From Planctomycetota bacterium (GTDB lineage Bacteria; Planctomycetota; UBA1135; UBA2386), in assembly GCA_016716265.1 (NCBI GenBank), contig JADJWQ010000002.1, positions 581,001 to 645,000 on the forward strand: DNA of 64,000 nucleotides. Direction: 5' to 3'. The notes beneath the pieces were generated by a model. The model saw only the letters and a list, made by a program, of their open reading frames with translations, was not told the origin of the DNA and did no database searches. Positions within the stretch are counted from its first letter, which is position 1. The number at the start of each line of letters is the position of its first letter. Position numbers and translations under genes: made by a program. Shown piece by piece: positions 9,401 to 17,086 of the stretch.

Positions 9401-10718
9401 CATCCGCACGCCGGACGACATCTGGTCCGCGATCGCCGACGCGGCGCGCATCCCGGGCACGACCACCGCGTCGAAGCTCGGGCCGATCGAGACGCGGCGC
9501 GTGATGTTGCAGACCGGCATGCGCGCACCGATCGGCGTCAAGGTCCGCGGACCCGATCTCGCCAGCGTCGAGCGCGCCGGCCTCGCGATCGCTGCCGTGC
9601 TCGAGACCGTGCCGTCGGTCGACGCGCGGACCGTCTACGCGGAGCGCGTGGTCGGCAAGCCGTACCTGGAGATCGACATCGACCGCGCGGCGATCGCGCG
9701 GCACGGGCTGTCGGTGCGCGACGTCCAGCAGGTCATCGAGGTCGCGATCGGCGGGCGCCCGCTGACGCGGACGGTCGAGGGCCGCTCGCGCTTCCCGGTG
9801 CGCGTGCGCTACCTGCGCGAGCTGCGTGACTCGATCGACGAGCTGGCGCGGATCCTGGTGCCGGAGCCCGGCGGCTCGTCGGTGCCGCTCGGCCAGCTCG
9901 CGGAGCTGCGCTACGCGCGCGGGCCGCAGGCGATCCGCGGCGAGGACGGGTTCCTGACCGCCTACGTCACCTTCGATGCTGCACCGGGCGCGGCGGCGTC
10001 GGACGTCGTCGACGCGTGCCAGCGCGCGCTGCGCGACCAGCAGGCGAGCGGCGTGCTCGCGCTGCCGGACGGCGTTAGCTACCGCTTCGCGGGCGAGTAC
10101 GAGAACCAGGTCCGCGCCGAGGCGAAGCTGCGGATCGTGCTACCGCTCGCGCTGGCGGTGATCTTCCTGCTGCTGTACCTGCAGTTCGGCGCGGTCTGGT
10201 CGACCTGCATCGCGTTCTGCGGCGTGTTCGTCGCGTGGGCCGGGGGCTTCCTGATGCTCGGCGTCTACGGGCACCCGGAGTGGTTCGAGGTCGAGCTGTT
10301 CGGCACCACGCTGCGCGAGCTGTTCCAGGTGCGGCCCGTGCAGCTCAGCGTGGCCGTGTGGGTCGGCTTCCTGGCGCTGTTCGGCATCGCGACCGACGAC
10401 GGCGTGCTGATGGGCACCTGGTTGAAGCGCAGCTTCGCGGAGCGCCAGCCGGGCAACGTGCCGGGCATCCGCGCCGCCGTGGTCGCGGCGGCGGCGCGCC
10501 GCATCCGGCCCGCGCTGATGACGTCGGCGACGACGATCCTCGCGCTGCTGCCGGTGCTGACGAGCCGCGGGCGCGGCTCGGACGTCATGCTGCCGATGGC
10601 GATCCCGAGCTTCGGCGGGATGACGGTCGTGCTGCTGACGGTCTTCGTCACACCGGTCTGCTGGTGTGCGGTCGAGGAGCTGCGCCTGTGGCTGCGCGGC
10701 AGGCGGACCGCCGGGTGA
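6447..10718 (+). CDS. cusA: CusA-like heavy-metal RND efflux pump with a large extra membrane region
   Basis: 1423 residues against about 1050 for typical heavy-metal efflux RND pumps. ATG at 6447 overlaps the adaptor stop (ATGA). Family marks include NQQIVFSEWPGRSPQDVEDQITYPL near the N-terminus, the TM4 proton-relay region GIAIAIGTMVDTGIVLTEN, REFMPPLDEGAFLLMP opening the second periplasmic half (about residue 866), and GIATDDGVLMGTWLKRSF near residue 1313. Between TM6 (about residue 528) and that second periplasmic domain (about 861) lie some 330 Ala/Leu/Val/Gly-rich residues, with perhaps eight hydrophobic segments where usually only a cytoplasmic helix and one TM are found. The reading frame is intact there. 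The pump sits in the inner membrane and should use proton motive force; the metal is inferred (Cu/Ag type). Confidence 0.93.
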   Translation: MTDPQVGPPPGPSLFERLLGAALRQPVVVTVLAVVAVGWGVLVAPFDLGVGAGARDPVPVDALPDTGDNQQIVFSEWPGRSPQDVEDQITYPLTAELLGVAGVTSVRSTSMFGFSSVFVIFADDVDFYWARARLTEALASLPPETLPDGVRPRLGPAATALGQVYWYTLEARDEAGAPVAAFDLHELRTIQDDVVRYALASVEGVAEVASIGGYVREYQVDVDPDAMRALGVTLTDVFRAVQGSNLDVGARTVEVNGAEFVVRGLGFLGGVEDLEQVVVGENAGVPITIRQIAQVAQGPALRRGALDRAGAEAVGGVVVVRHGANPLQVIERLRQRVAELAPGLPSRRLDDGRTARVTVRPFYDRTELIHETLDTLRIALVQQLAITAIVVLLMVAHLRSALLIGSLLPLGVIACFVLMKLVGVEANVVALAGIAIAIGTMVDTGIVLTENVLRHVDPRDTPAARLRAIRVGAAEVGGAVLTAVLTTVVGFLPVFAMEGPEGKLFTPLAWTKTFAILASIVIALFVIPVAAAFLLRPAGGRRPALAATGVFGLVGVALWYTVAWWAGAVAIGIAAARAVDGLVPPRAQPWLGRLGGVVLAGLLVVLLADEWQPLGVGRMAANRGFTAATLLVVLLAFWLLRAGYVPALRALLRAKAAFLAVPLAIVAAGAAVWLGAERLGPWLGVTGATCVALLAFSPLRAALAGFAGRGADRGRRLALGTALAGVAASSGWLAGGADLAFGCGALGIALGTALALVPVRSFARPGNALRAALRAVIGAALAAALARGLGGSLAAAAALATLALATAAAAAPARAAVRIGRLPAGVVALLFAVALGAGVAATRAALDDTRAGAPGAVARAAFPGLGREFMPPLDEGAFLLMPVTMAHASIGEALDVLQKQDRAIRAIPEVLDVVGKLGRVDSPLDPAPIAMIETVVTYANEYRLGPDGHVARFRFDAATGTFAHDGAGALIEDEDGRPLRQWRDHIRTPDDIWSAIADAARIPGTTTASKLGPIETRRVMLQTGMRAPIGVKVRGPDLASVERAGLAIAAVLETVPSVDARTVYAERVVGKPYLEIDIDRAAIARHGLSVRDVQQVIEVAIGGRPLTRTVEGRSRFPVRVRYLRELRDSIDELARILVPEPGGSSVPLGQLAELRYARGPQAIRGEDGFLTAYVTFDAAPGAAASDVVDACQRALRDQQASGVLALPDGVSYRFAGEYENQVRAEAKLRIVLPLALAVIFLLLYLQFGAVWSTCIAFCGVFVAWAGGFLMLGVYGHPEWFEVELFGTTLRELFQVRPVQLSVAVWVGFLALFGIATDDGVLMGTWLKRSFAERQPGNVPGIRAAVVAAAARRIRPALMTSATTILALLPVLTSRGRGSDVMLPMAIPSFGGMTVVLLTVFVTPVCWCAVEELRLWLRGRRTAG

Positions 10719-10822
10719 CGACCCTGGCGATCTGCCCGGGAGCCCGACGCCGATGCAGCGCGGCGCCGGCGAACCTGCGAAGATCGCGGCAGCCTCCGCA
10801 CGGCGCGCTGCCCCGAGAAACC

Positions 10823-11296
10823 ATGTCCACGACCAGGAATGCCCGCTCCTTCGCCCTGTTGCTGACCCTGCTCGCCGCCGGGACGTCCGGCTGCGTCAGC
10901 CTGCGGTTCGGGCCGAGCGCGACCGGCGACGACGACTTCTTCCAGATGCACGGCATCGCGAACGCGCACGGTGGGATCGTCGCCTGGCGCGAGCACCCGA
11001 GCTACGGCGTCGAGCTGCTGTCGGGGTTCAGCCACGGCGAGGTCGCGTCGATCGACATCGGGCCGGTGGTCGGCGTCGGCGTCGGGCTCGCCGGCTTCCG
11101 ATTCCATCTGTGGCCGCTCGAGTTCGGCATCGGCACGCTGTTCTACGACGCCGAGGCCGCGAGCCACCGCTGGGCGCTGCCACCCGAGAACGCGGAGCAG
11201 TTCCGCGACGTCGAGGACACCTCCAATCGCGAGCCGGCCGAGCCGCCGCGCAGCGGAGCGTCGCGCGACACGTCGCGGCGCGACGGCGCGCGGTGA
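10823..11296 (+). CDS. predicted lipoprotein of unknown function
   Basis: 157 residues. The N-terminus is a lipoprotein signal peptide with lipobox AAGTSGC, so the protein is probably anchored in a membrane after export. The mature part starts VSLRFGPS and has aromatic/Gly-rich alternating stretches (IVAWREHPSYGVELLSGFSHGEVASIDIGPVVGVGVGLAGFRFHLWPLEFGIGTLFY) that could form beta strands. The charged tail (EPPRSGASRDTSRRDGAR) looks disordered. I recognise no family. It lies 104 bp after the RND pump on the same strand and might belong to that transcript. It converges with the cardiolipin synthase gene across a 23-bp gap holding a 14-nt palindrome (11298-11311). Confidence 0.7.
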   Translation: MSTTRNARSFALLLTLLAAGTSGCVSLRFGPSATGDDDFFQMHGIANAHGGIVAWREHPSYGVELLSGFSHGEVASIDIGPVVGVGVGLAGFRFHLWPLEFGIGTLFYDAEAASHRWALPPENAEQFRDVEDTSNREPAEPPRSGASRDTSRRDGAR

Positions 11297-11297
11297 G

Positions 11298-11311
11298 CCC
11301 GGCGCGCCGGG
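11298..11311. terminator. GC palindrome between convergent genes
   Basis: A perfect 14-nt palindrome (cccggcgcgccggg) fills most of the 23-bp gap between the converging lipoprotein and cardiolipin synthase genes. Position suggests a weak bidirectional terminator. There is no T-run and no loop, so this is tentative. Confidence 0.25.
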
Positions 11312-11319
11312 GCCGCCGC

Positions 11320-12777
11320 TCACAGCAGCGGCGACGCGAGCTGCACGGTGTTCTCGAGTAGTCGTCGGCGGAACGGCCGCTCGCGCCATGCCTGCAGGTC
11401 GATCGCCCGCGAGCGCGTCGCGAAGCCGAGCTGCACGTCGCGCAGCTCGGCGGTGATCTGCGTGTCGTAGACGATCAGCGTCAGCTCGAAATTGAGCCAG
11501 AAGCTGCGCATGTCGAGGTTCGGCGAGCCGATCAGCGACAGCTCGCCGTCGATCGTGATCGTCTTCGCGTGCAGCAGGCCGTCGGGATACTCGACGATGC
11601 GGACGCCGGCCTCGAGCAGCTCGTCGAAATGCGAGCGGCTCGCGTGTCGCACGAGGAACGAGTCGATCTTGCGCGGCAGCACGACGAGCACGTCGGCACC
11701 GCGCTGCGCGGCGGCGCACAATGCCGCGAGCATCGAGTCGTCGGGCACGAAGTAGGGTGTCGTCAGGATCAGCTCGCGGCGCGCCGCGAACAGGGCCGTG
11801 ATCAGCACGCGGTGCAGCCCCTCGGGCGCGTAGGCCGGCCCCGAGGGCAGCACCTGGACGGTACAGTGGCCGCGCGGCGGCACCTCGAACACGCCGAGCG
11901 GCTCGCTGCGCGCGGCGCGACCCTTCTGCGCCTCCAGCTCCCAGTCGGCGAGGAACACGCCGGCGAGCGCCTCGACCACCGGGCCGCGCACGCGCACCGA
12001 CGAGTCGATCCACCGTCCGACGCCCGCCGAGATCTTGAAGTGGCGCGGGTCCGCGAGGTTCTGGCTGCCGGTCCAGGCGATCTCGCCATCGATGACCGCG
12101 AGCTTGCGGTGGTTGCGGAGATCGAGGCGCCGGAACAACGCGCGCACGATGCCGACCGGCAGCGCATCGAGGACCTCGACGCCGGCCGCGTGCAGGCGGC
12201 CCGGCAGCGGGCCGTTCAGGAAGCTGCGGCTGCCGACCGCATCGACGAGCACCCGGCAGCGGACGCCGCGCGCGGCGGCGCGCAGCAGTGCGGCCTCGAC
12301 GAGCTCGACTGCGCCGCCGCCGTGCCAGATGTAGAACAGCAGGTGCACGGTGGTCTGCGCACCGTCGATGTCGCGCGCGATGCCCTGCAGCACGTCGTGC
12401 GCATCGGTCGTCAGGCGCAGCTCGTTGCCACCGAGGGGCGGCATGCCCGCGACCGCCTCGAGCTGGCGGGCGAGCCCCTGCAGCCGCTCGGGGAGCTCGA
12501 CCTCGCGGGCAGCGGGGCGCAGCCGCAGCTCGGCGAGCCAGCCGCGGTAGAGCGCGAGCACCGCGCGGGCGCGCTCCTCGCGCCGATGACCGAGCCGCCG
12601 CTCGCCGAGCAGCAGGTAGAGCGCGGCGCCGCCGAACGGCACCGCCAGCAGCACGGCGAGCCAGGCGAGCGTGACGCCCACCGGGTGCCGGACGCTGACG
12701 ACGCGCAGGCCGAAGCAGGCGACGACGACGACGTCGACGGCGACGACCAGCAGCGGGATCCAGGCGGGGTCGAGCAT
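11320..12777 (-). CDS. cls: cardiolipin synthase (phospholipase D family)
   Basis: 485 residues, the usual length. It catalyses cardiolipin formation from phosphatidylglycerol at the inner membrane. Two N-terminal membrane helices (WIPLLVVAVDVVVVACFGL and VTLAWLAVLLAVPFGGAALYLLL) match the PLDc_N anchor. They are followed by two PLD domains with HKD motifs: NHRKLAVIDGEIAWTGSQN at about residues 221-239 and HAKTITIDGELSLIGSPN at about 401-418. In both, the His, Lys, Asp and the downstream Gly-Ser are present, so the enzyme should be active. The gene is divergent from the CBS-domain gene. Another PLD-family transferase is possible, but membrane anchor plus spacing fits cardiolipin synthase best. 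Confidence 0.92.
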   Translation of the reverse strand: MLDPAWIPLLVVAVDVVVVACFGLRVVSVRHPVGVTLAWLAVLLAVPFGGAALYLLLGERRLGHRREERARAVLALYRGWLAELRLRPAAREVELPERLQGLARQLEAVAGMPPLGGNELRLTTDAHDVLQGIARDIDGAQTTVHLLFYIWHGGGAVELVEAALLRAAARGVRCRVLVDAVGSRSFLNGPLPGRLHAAGVEVLDALPVGIVRALFRRLDLRNHRKLAVIDGEIAWTGSQNLADPRHFKISAGVGRWIDSSVRVRGPVVEALAGVFLADWELEAQKGRAARSEPLGVFEVPPRGHCTVQVLPSGPAYAPEGLHRVLITALFAARRELILTTPYFVPDDSMLAALCAAAQRGADVLVVLPRKIDSFLVRHASRSHFDELLEAGVRIVEYPDGLLHAKTITIDGELSLIGSPNLDMRSFWLNFELTLIVYDTQITAELRDVQLGFATRSRAIDLQAWRERPFRRRLLENTVQLASPLL

Positions 12778-12957
12778 CGGCAGGCAGGCCGGGCCGATTG
12801 TCGCCGCGGCGGCGGCCCGACGCCCGCTGTCCGTCGGGGTTCTGGCGCGGGCGGGCCGCCCGACAGTCGGCCGGAAGGCTGTCGCGGCGCCGCGGCGCGT
12901 CGACTACGCTGCGGTTCCTGGAGGTGGTGCGAGGACGCGATCACCCTGGAGATGCGC

Positions 12958-13449
12958 ATGGCTGCAGATCGCAAGCTCTGGCCCGACGTCCGGGCCCGTG
13001 ACCTGATGAGGACCGACGTCGTCACCGTGTCCGAGTCGGCCTCGCTGACCGAGGCCGTCCGCAAGCTGGCGGACCACCGCATCTCGGGCATGCCGGTGAC
13101 GAACGAGGCCGGCCACCTGACCGGCGTCGTGTCGATCCGCGACATCCTCGACTACGAGTCCGAGGAGGGCGGCACGCGGGTGGTCTCGTCGCGCGGCTAC
13201 TTCGCGGTCGCCGACGACGCGATCGACGACGACTTCGGCTTCGAGGAGGTCGAGGTCGCCGAGGAGAGCTCGGCCACGGTCGGCGACGTGATGACCGCCG
13301 AAGTGCACTCGGTCGACATCGATGCCGACGCACTGTCGATCGCGAGGCAGCTCGTCGAGCACCGTATCCACCGCGTGCTCGTGCAGGAGCGCGGCAAGTA
13401 CGTCGGCCTCGTGACGGCGATGGACCTGCTCACCGCGCTCGTGCGGTGA
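12958..13449 (+). CDS. CBS-domain pair protein
   Basis: 163 residues containing one Bateman module. CBS1 opens with DLMRTDVVTVSESASLTEAVRKLADHRISGMPVTNEAGHLTGVVSIRDIL. CBS2 opens with DVMTAEVHSVDIDADALSIARQLVEHRIHRVLVQERGKYVGLVTAMDLL. An acidic linker (about residues 65-110, rich in D/E) separates them. Such stand-alone pairs usually bind adenosine nucleotides and act as sensors, but no partner domain is present and the ligand cannot be read from the sequence. ATG 12958 is chosen because GGAG lies 6 nt upstream. An in-frame ATG at 12952 would place that GGAG directly against the start codon. The 180-bp divergent gap to the cardiolipin synthase gene is GC-rich with no convincing promoter. Confidence 0.88.
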   Translation: MAADRKLWPDVRARDLMRTDVVTVSESASLTEAVRKLADHRISGMPVTNEAGHLTGVVSIRDILDYESEEGGTRVVSSRGYFAVADDAIDDDFGFEEVEVAEESSATVGDVMTAEVHSVDIDADALSIARQLVEHRIHRVLVQERGKYVGLVTAMDLLTALVR

Positions 13450-13572
13450 GCCATGCGGGCCGCGGCTGGCTGGCCGACGCGGACCGGCCGGCAGTCGGTC
13501 CTCGCCGCAGCCTCGCCGCTCGCGGGAAGATCGTGGAAAGAACGGGGTCCGGGTCGCGTTCCACGCCACGTC

Positions 13573-16194
13573 ATGGCGACCCGGCAGACCCTCGCGGCCG
13601 GGGCAGCGTTGCTGCTGGCGGCCTGCGCCTCGGCGCAATCCTGGTTCGCGGACGCGCGCGAACATGATCACCTGCCGTTCGACTCGCGCTACGCGTATTG
13701 CGTTGCAGCGGGTGACCTCGATGGCGACGGCGACGTCGATCTGCTGATCGGTGGGCTCGCCTGCGTCCTGCTCGACGACGGTGGCGCGCACTACGTCGAT
13801 GCGACCGCGACCGCGCTGCCGCCGGGCCGCTACGTGTGGTCCGCGCTCGCGCTGCTCGACGTGGACGCCGACGGCGATCTCGACCTGTTCGCCGGCACCG
13901 GCGGTGAAGGCAACGACGGTGCGCTCGATCAGCTGTTCGTCAACGACGGTCGCGGCCACTTCGCCGACGAATCCGCGACACGGCTGCCGGCCGTCGTCGA
14001 GCGGACGACGGCGCTCGCCACCGGCGACGTCGACGGCGACGGCGACGTCGACGTGATCGCCGGCGCCGGGCAGAAGCTCGATCCGTTCTCCGGGACCTAC
14101 TGGGACGGTACCAGCCGGCTCTACCTGAACGACGGAAGCGGGCACTTCGCCGACGCGACCACCGCTCACCTGGCGATCCCGCCGGACGTCGAGCTGCGCG
14201 ACCTGGCGCTCCGCGATCTCGACGCCGACGGGCGGCTCGACCTGCTGGTCGCGTATCCGAGGGCGTTGCTCTACTTCGCCGGTCAGGGCGGTGGCGTGTT
14301 CGCCGACGTCGGTGCGGTCCGGCTGCCGGAGGCGTTCCCGAACGGCTCGGCGCTCGCGGTCGGCGACGTCGACGGCGACGGCGACCCCGATCTCGGCATC
14401 GGCTTCGCGTACGCGTCGGCGCAGCCGAACGTGCTGCTGCTGAACGACGGCGGTGGTCGGTTCGCGCGTGCGGCGGCGGGCGCGCTGCCCGCGGACGCCG
14501 ACCTCACGCGCGCGCTGCAATTCGCCGACGTCGACGGCGACGGCGACGTGGATCTGCTGGCGGGAAACAGCGGGCGCGCCGACATGATCGTCGGGCGCGA
14601 CCGGCTGTACCGGAACGACGGCACCGGCCGCTTCGCCGAGGCGCCGTTCCCGTCGACCTTCGGCTGGACGATGGCGCTGGGCGTGACCGACCTCGACCGC
14701 GACGGCGACGTCGACGTCGTGTCGGTCGGCTTCGGCTCGCGCACGCGCCTCTACCTCGGCGACGGTGCCGGTGCGTTCGTCGAGGCCGCGCGGCCGGTGC
14801 TGCCGTGCACCGTGCTCGCGAGCGCGGACTTCGACGGCGATGGCGATGTCGACGTGATCGGCCAACCCGACGACTTCGACGGGCCGCGGCTGTGGACGAA
14901 CGACGGTGCCGGGCGCTTCACGATGGCGGCGGCGCCGCTGCCGGGCCTGCCGATGTTGTCGAACCAGCGGACCGTCGGCGCCGTCGGTGTCGCGGATCTC
15001 GATCGCGACGGCGATCCGGACCTCGTGATCGCGGTTCGCCATGGCCAGTCGAACCTCGTCGAGCGGAACGACGGGAGCGGGCGCTTCGTGCTGTCCTTTG
15101 TCGGCCCGGGCGACGATTCGCGCAGCGTCGCGGTCGGCGACGTGGATGGCGACGGCGACGCCGACGTCGTGTTCGGCAACGACTACGGTTCGACGGGTCG
15201 GCAGAATCGCCTGTATCTGGGCGACGGCAATGGCGTGCTGACGGAGGCTGTCGGCGCCCTGCCGGTCCTCGCGGACCGCACGCAGGCCGTCGCGCTGTTC
15301 GACGTCGACGCCGATGGCGACCTCGACCTGCTGGCCGCCAATCTGTTCAGCCAGACCACCCTGGCGCTGAACGACGGCAGCGGCACGTTCACGGACGTGA
15401 CCGCGGCGCGCCTGCCGCAGGCGCGGCTCGGTACGCACGGCCTCGCGGTCGGCGACGTGGACGGCGACGGCGATCCCGACATCGTGCTCGCGAACGATGG
15501 TCAGGACAGCGTGCTGTGGCTGAACGACGGTCGCGGGACGTTCGTCGCCGCGAGCCCCGGTCGGCTGCCCGCCGGCACGTCGACGGCGCAGTGCGCCGTG
15601 CTCGCGGACCTCGACGAGGATGGCGATCTCGATCTCGTCCTGGGGCAGCGTGGTGCCGGGCCGTGGCTGCTGGTCAACGACGGTGCCGGGACCTTCGGCG
15701 ACGCGAGCAGCCTCGCGGCGTCGTTGGTCGTCGGGCCGTACCGGGTCGCGGCGCTCGACCTCGACGGCGACCGCGACGTCGACCTCGCGTTCGGCGGTCT
15801 GGACCGCTTCGGCGACGGGCAGGTGCTCCGCAATCGCGTGCGGTCGATCGAGTCGCCGTTCCTCGCACCGCTCGGGGGCTCGCTCGGCTTCGACGTGCAC
15901 GCTGCGGGCGGGGCACCGGGCTCGCTGCAGGCGGTGCTGCCCCTGGTCGGCTTCCGACCGTTCGCGTGGCCGTTCCCGCCGTTCGGCGTGCTGCGGATCG
16001 ACCCCGCCGCGATGGTCCCGCTCCCGGTGCGTTTCTTCACCGCCGCGAGTGGTCCGGCGACCTACCGGTTCCCGGTGCCGGCTGATCCGGCCCTGGTCGG
16101 CGGCGAGGTGCTGATGCAGGGGCTGGTGTTCGACGTCGACCGACCGGAGCGCCTGTACCTGTCGGCGCCGGCAGCGGGCCTGATCTGGCGCTGA
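13573..16194 (+). CDS. secreted FG-GAP/VCBS repeat protein
   Basis: 873 residues. Signal peptide (LAAGAALLLAACASAQS), then about fourteen VCBS/FG-GAP repeats of 50-60 residues, each with a Ca-binding-type D-x-D-x-D-G loop (GDLDGDGDVDLL, LDVDADGDLDLF, GDVDGDGDPDLG and so on). These predict one or two beta-propellers outside the cytoplasm. The last about 120 residues (LGGSLGFDVHAAGGAPGSL ... FPVPADPALVGGEVLMQGLVF) form a separate beta domain resembling the C-termini of other secreted proteins in this window. No enzymatic domain is visible. Substrate or surface binding is typical of the family but not shown here. An in-frame ATG lies upstream at 13453, but the signal peptide supports 13573. Confidence 0.88.
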   Translation: MATRQTLAAGAALLLAACASAQSWFADAREHDHLPFDSRYAYCVAAGDLDGDGDVDLLIGGLACVLLDDGGAHYVDATATALPPGRYVWSALALLDVDADGDLDLFAGTGGEGNDGALDQLFVNDGRGHFADESATRLPAVVERTTALATGDVDGDGDVDVIAGAGQKLDPFSGTYWDGTSRLYLNDGSGHFADATTAHLAIPPDVELRDLALRDLDADGRLDLLVAYPRALLYFAGQGGGVFADVGAVRLPEAFPNGSALAVGDVDGDGDPDLGIGFAYASAQPNVLLLNDGGGRFARAAAGALPADADLTRALQFADVDGDGDVDLLAGNSGRADMIVGRDRLYRNDGTGRFAEAPFPSTFGWTMALGVTDLDRDGDVDVVSVGFGSRTRLYLGDGAGAFVEAARPVLPCTVLASADFDGDGDVDVIGQPDDFDGPRLWTNDGAGRFTMAAAPLPGLPMLSNQRTVGAVGVADLDRDGDPDLVIAVRHGQSNLVERNDGSGRFVLSFVGPGDDSRSVAVGDVDGDGDADVVFGNDYGSTGRQNRLYLGDGNGVLTEAVGALPVLADRTQAVALFDVDADGDLDLLAANLFSQTTLALNDGSGTFTDVTAARLPQARLGTHGLAVGDVDGDGDPDIVLANDGQDSVLWLNDGRGTFVAASPGRLPAGTSTAQCAVLADLDEDGDLDLVLGQRGAGPWLLVNDGAGTFGDASSLAASLVVGPYRVAALDLDGDRDVDLAFGGLDRFGDGQVLRNRVRSIESPFLAPLGGSLGFDVHAAGGAPGSLQAVLPLVGFRPFAWPFPPFGVLRIDPAAMVPLPVRFFTAASGPATYRFPVPADPALVGGEVLMQGLVFDVDRPERLYLSAPAAGLIWR

Positions 16195-16201
16195 TCCCGC
16201 G

Positions 16202-16230
16202 TTGGACATCGCGGCGTGGCCCGCTATCCT
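16202..16230 (+). promoter_or_regulatory. sigma-70-type promoter for the CT398-like gene
   Basis: TTGGAC (16202-16207), a 17-bp spacer, then TATCCT (16225-16230) give a housekeeping-type promoter. Transcription would start near 16237, leaving about 27 nt of leader with AGGGA before the TTG start at 16264. It is the clearest promoter in the window. Confidence 0.65.
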
Positions 16231-16263
16231 CGCTGGGCCTTCGGTTCCGAGTCAGGGATCACG

Positions 16264-16968
16264 TTGCACCCGCAAGTCCGCCAGCTCCTCGAAGTCCAGA
16301 AGGTCGACCAGAAGTTCTCCCGGTTGCGGCGAGCGCTCGATTCGATCCCCCGCGAGCGGGAGCAGCGCGAGGGGGAGCTGGAGCGCATCCGCTCGATCCA
16401 CGCCGAGCGGCAGGACGAGGTGCGGCAGGCCGAGGTCGCGCAGAGCCAGATCGAGCTCACGATCAAGCAGGGCGACGCGGAGCTCGAGAAGCTGAACGTG
16501 CGGCTCAACACGGTCCGCAACAACGCCGAGTATCAGGCGACGCTGCTGCAGATGGAGTCGGTCAAGCGGGAGCGCGGGAAGGCCGAGGAGCAGGGCCTCG
16601 CGATGATCGACCGGATCGAGGAGCTGCGGCTGAAGGCCGCCGAGTCCGGTGCGAAGCTCGCCGAGGAGCAGGCCGCGTTCGAGGCGTTCTGCCGGGAGGG
16701 CGACGCGTTCGTCGCGAGCAAGCAGGGCGAGGCCGACGAGCTCGGCGCACACCGCGCGAAGCTGCTCGCGGAGGTCGCCTCGGACGTGCGGGATCTCTAC
16801 GAGCGGATCTTCGGTGCGCGCAAGGGCGCCGCGGTGGTGCCCGCCGACGGCCAGACCTGCACCGGCTGCTACACGAAGATCCAGCCGAACCTGCTGGTCA
16901 GGCTGCAGGCCTCGACCGCGATCGTGCAGTGCGACGCATGCCAGCGGATCCTGTACCTGCCGGAGTGA
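16264..16968 (+). CDS. CT398-like coiled-coil zinc-ribbon protein (COG1579)
   Basis: 234 residues. A long antiparallel coiled coil of about residues 1-190 (QLLEVQKVDQKFSRLRRAL, EVRQAEVAQSQIELTIKQGD, RLNTVRNNAEYQATLLQMES) is followed by a C4 zinc ribbon with CTGC and CDAC knuckles (residues about 200-230). This is the COG1579/CT398 architecture. The family is widespread, probably binds nucleic acid or protein partners, and has no settled function. Start choice: an upstream in-frame GTG (16216) lies inside the promoter spacer, whereas TTG 16264 follows AGGGA at about 6 nt, so TTG is preferred. The stop codon is embedded in an 18-bp tandem repeat that runs toward selB. Confidence 0.88.
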   Translation: MHPQVRQLLEVQKVDQKFSRLRRALDSIPREREQREGELERIRSIHAERQDEVRQAEVAQSQIELTIKQGDAELEKLNVRLNTVRNNAEYQATLLQMESVKRERGKAEEQGLAMIDRIEELRLKAAESGAKLAEEQAAFEAFCREGDAFVASKQGEADELGAHRAKLLAEVASDVRDLYERIFGARKGAAVVPADGQTCTGCYTKIQPNLLVRLQASTAIVQCDACQRILYLPE

Positions 16969-17045
16969 CCCGACCTGCTGGGGTGATCGTGTCTGCCGGA
17001 GTGGTCGTGTCTGCCGGAGTGGTCGTGTCTGCCGGAGTGACCCAG
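16956..17045 (+). repeat. five 18-bp tandem repeats spanning the CT398-like stop codon
   Basis: Five consecutive 18-bp units occupy 16956-17045. Units 3 and 4 are identical (tctgccggagtggtcgtg); units 1, 2 and 5 differ at a few bases. Unit 1 includes the last codons and TGA of the zinc-ribbon gene, and the array ends 41 bp before selB. Replication slippage duplicating the gene end is the simplest explanation. Confidence 0.85.
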
Positions 17046-17086
17046 GGCGCAGCGCGGGTAGCTGCCGGCGCGCGGAGCGGCGAGCG

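Noticed and set aside
16216..16263. GTG 16216 as start of the zinc-ribbon gene
   Set aside because: It lies between the -35 and -10 of the best promoter in the window.
16966..17045. Read-through of the zinc-ribbon stop TGA into the 18-bp repeats
   Set aside because: A second in-frame TGA follows five codons later and no SECIS-like structure or active-site context is present.
16956..17045. CRISPR-like array
   Set aside because: Units are contiguous 18-mers without spacers and overlap a gene end.
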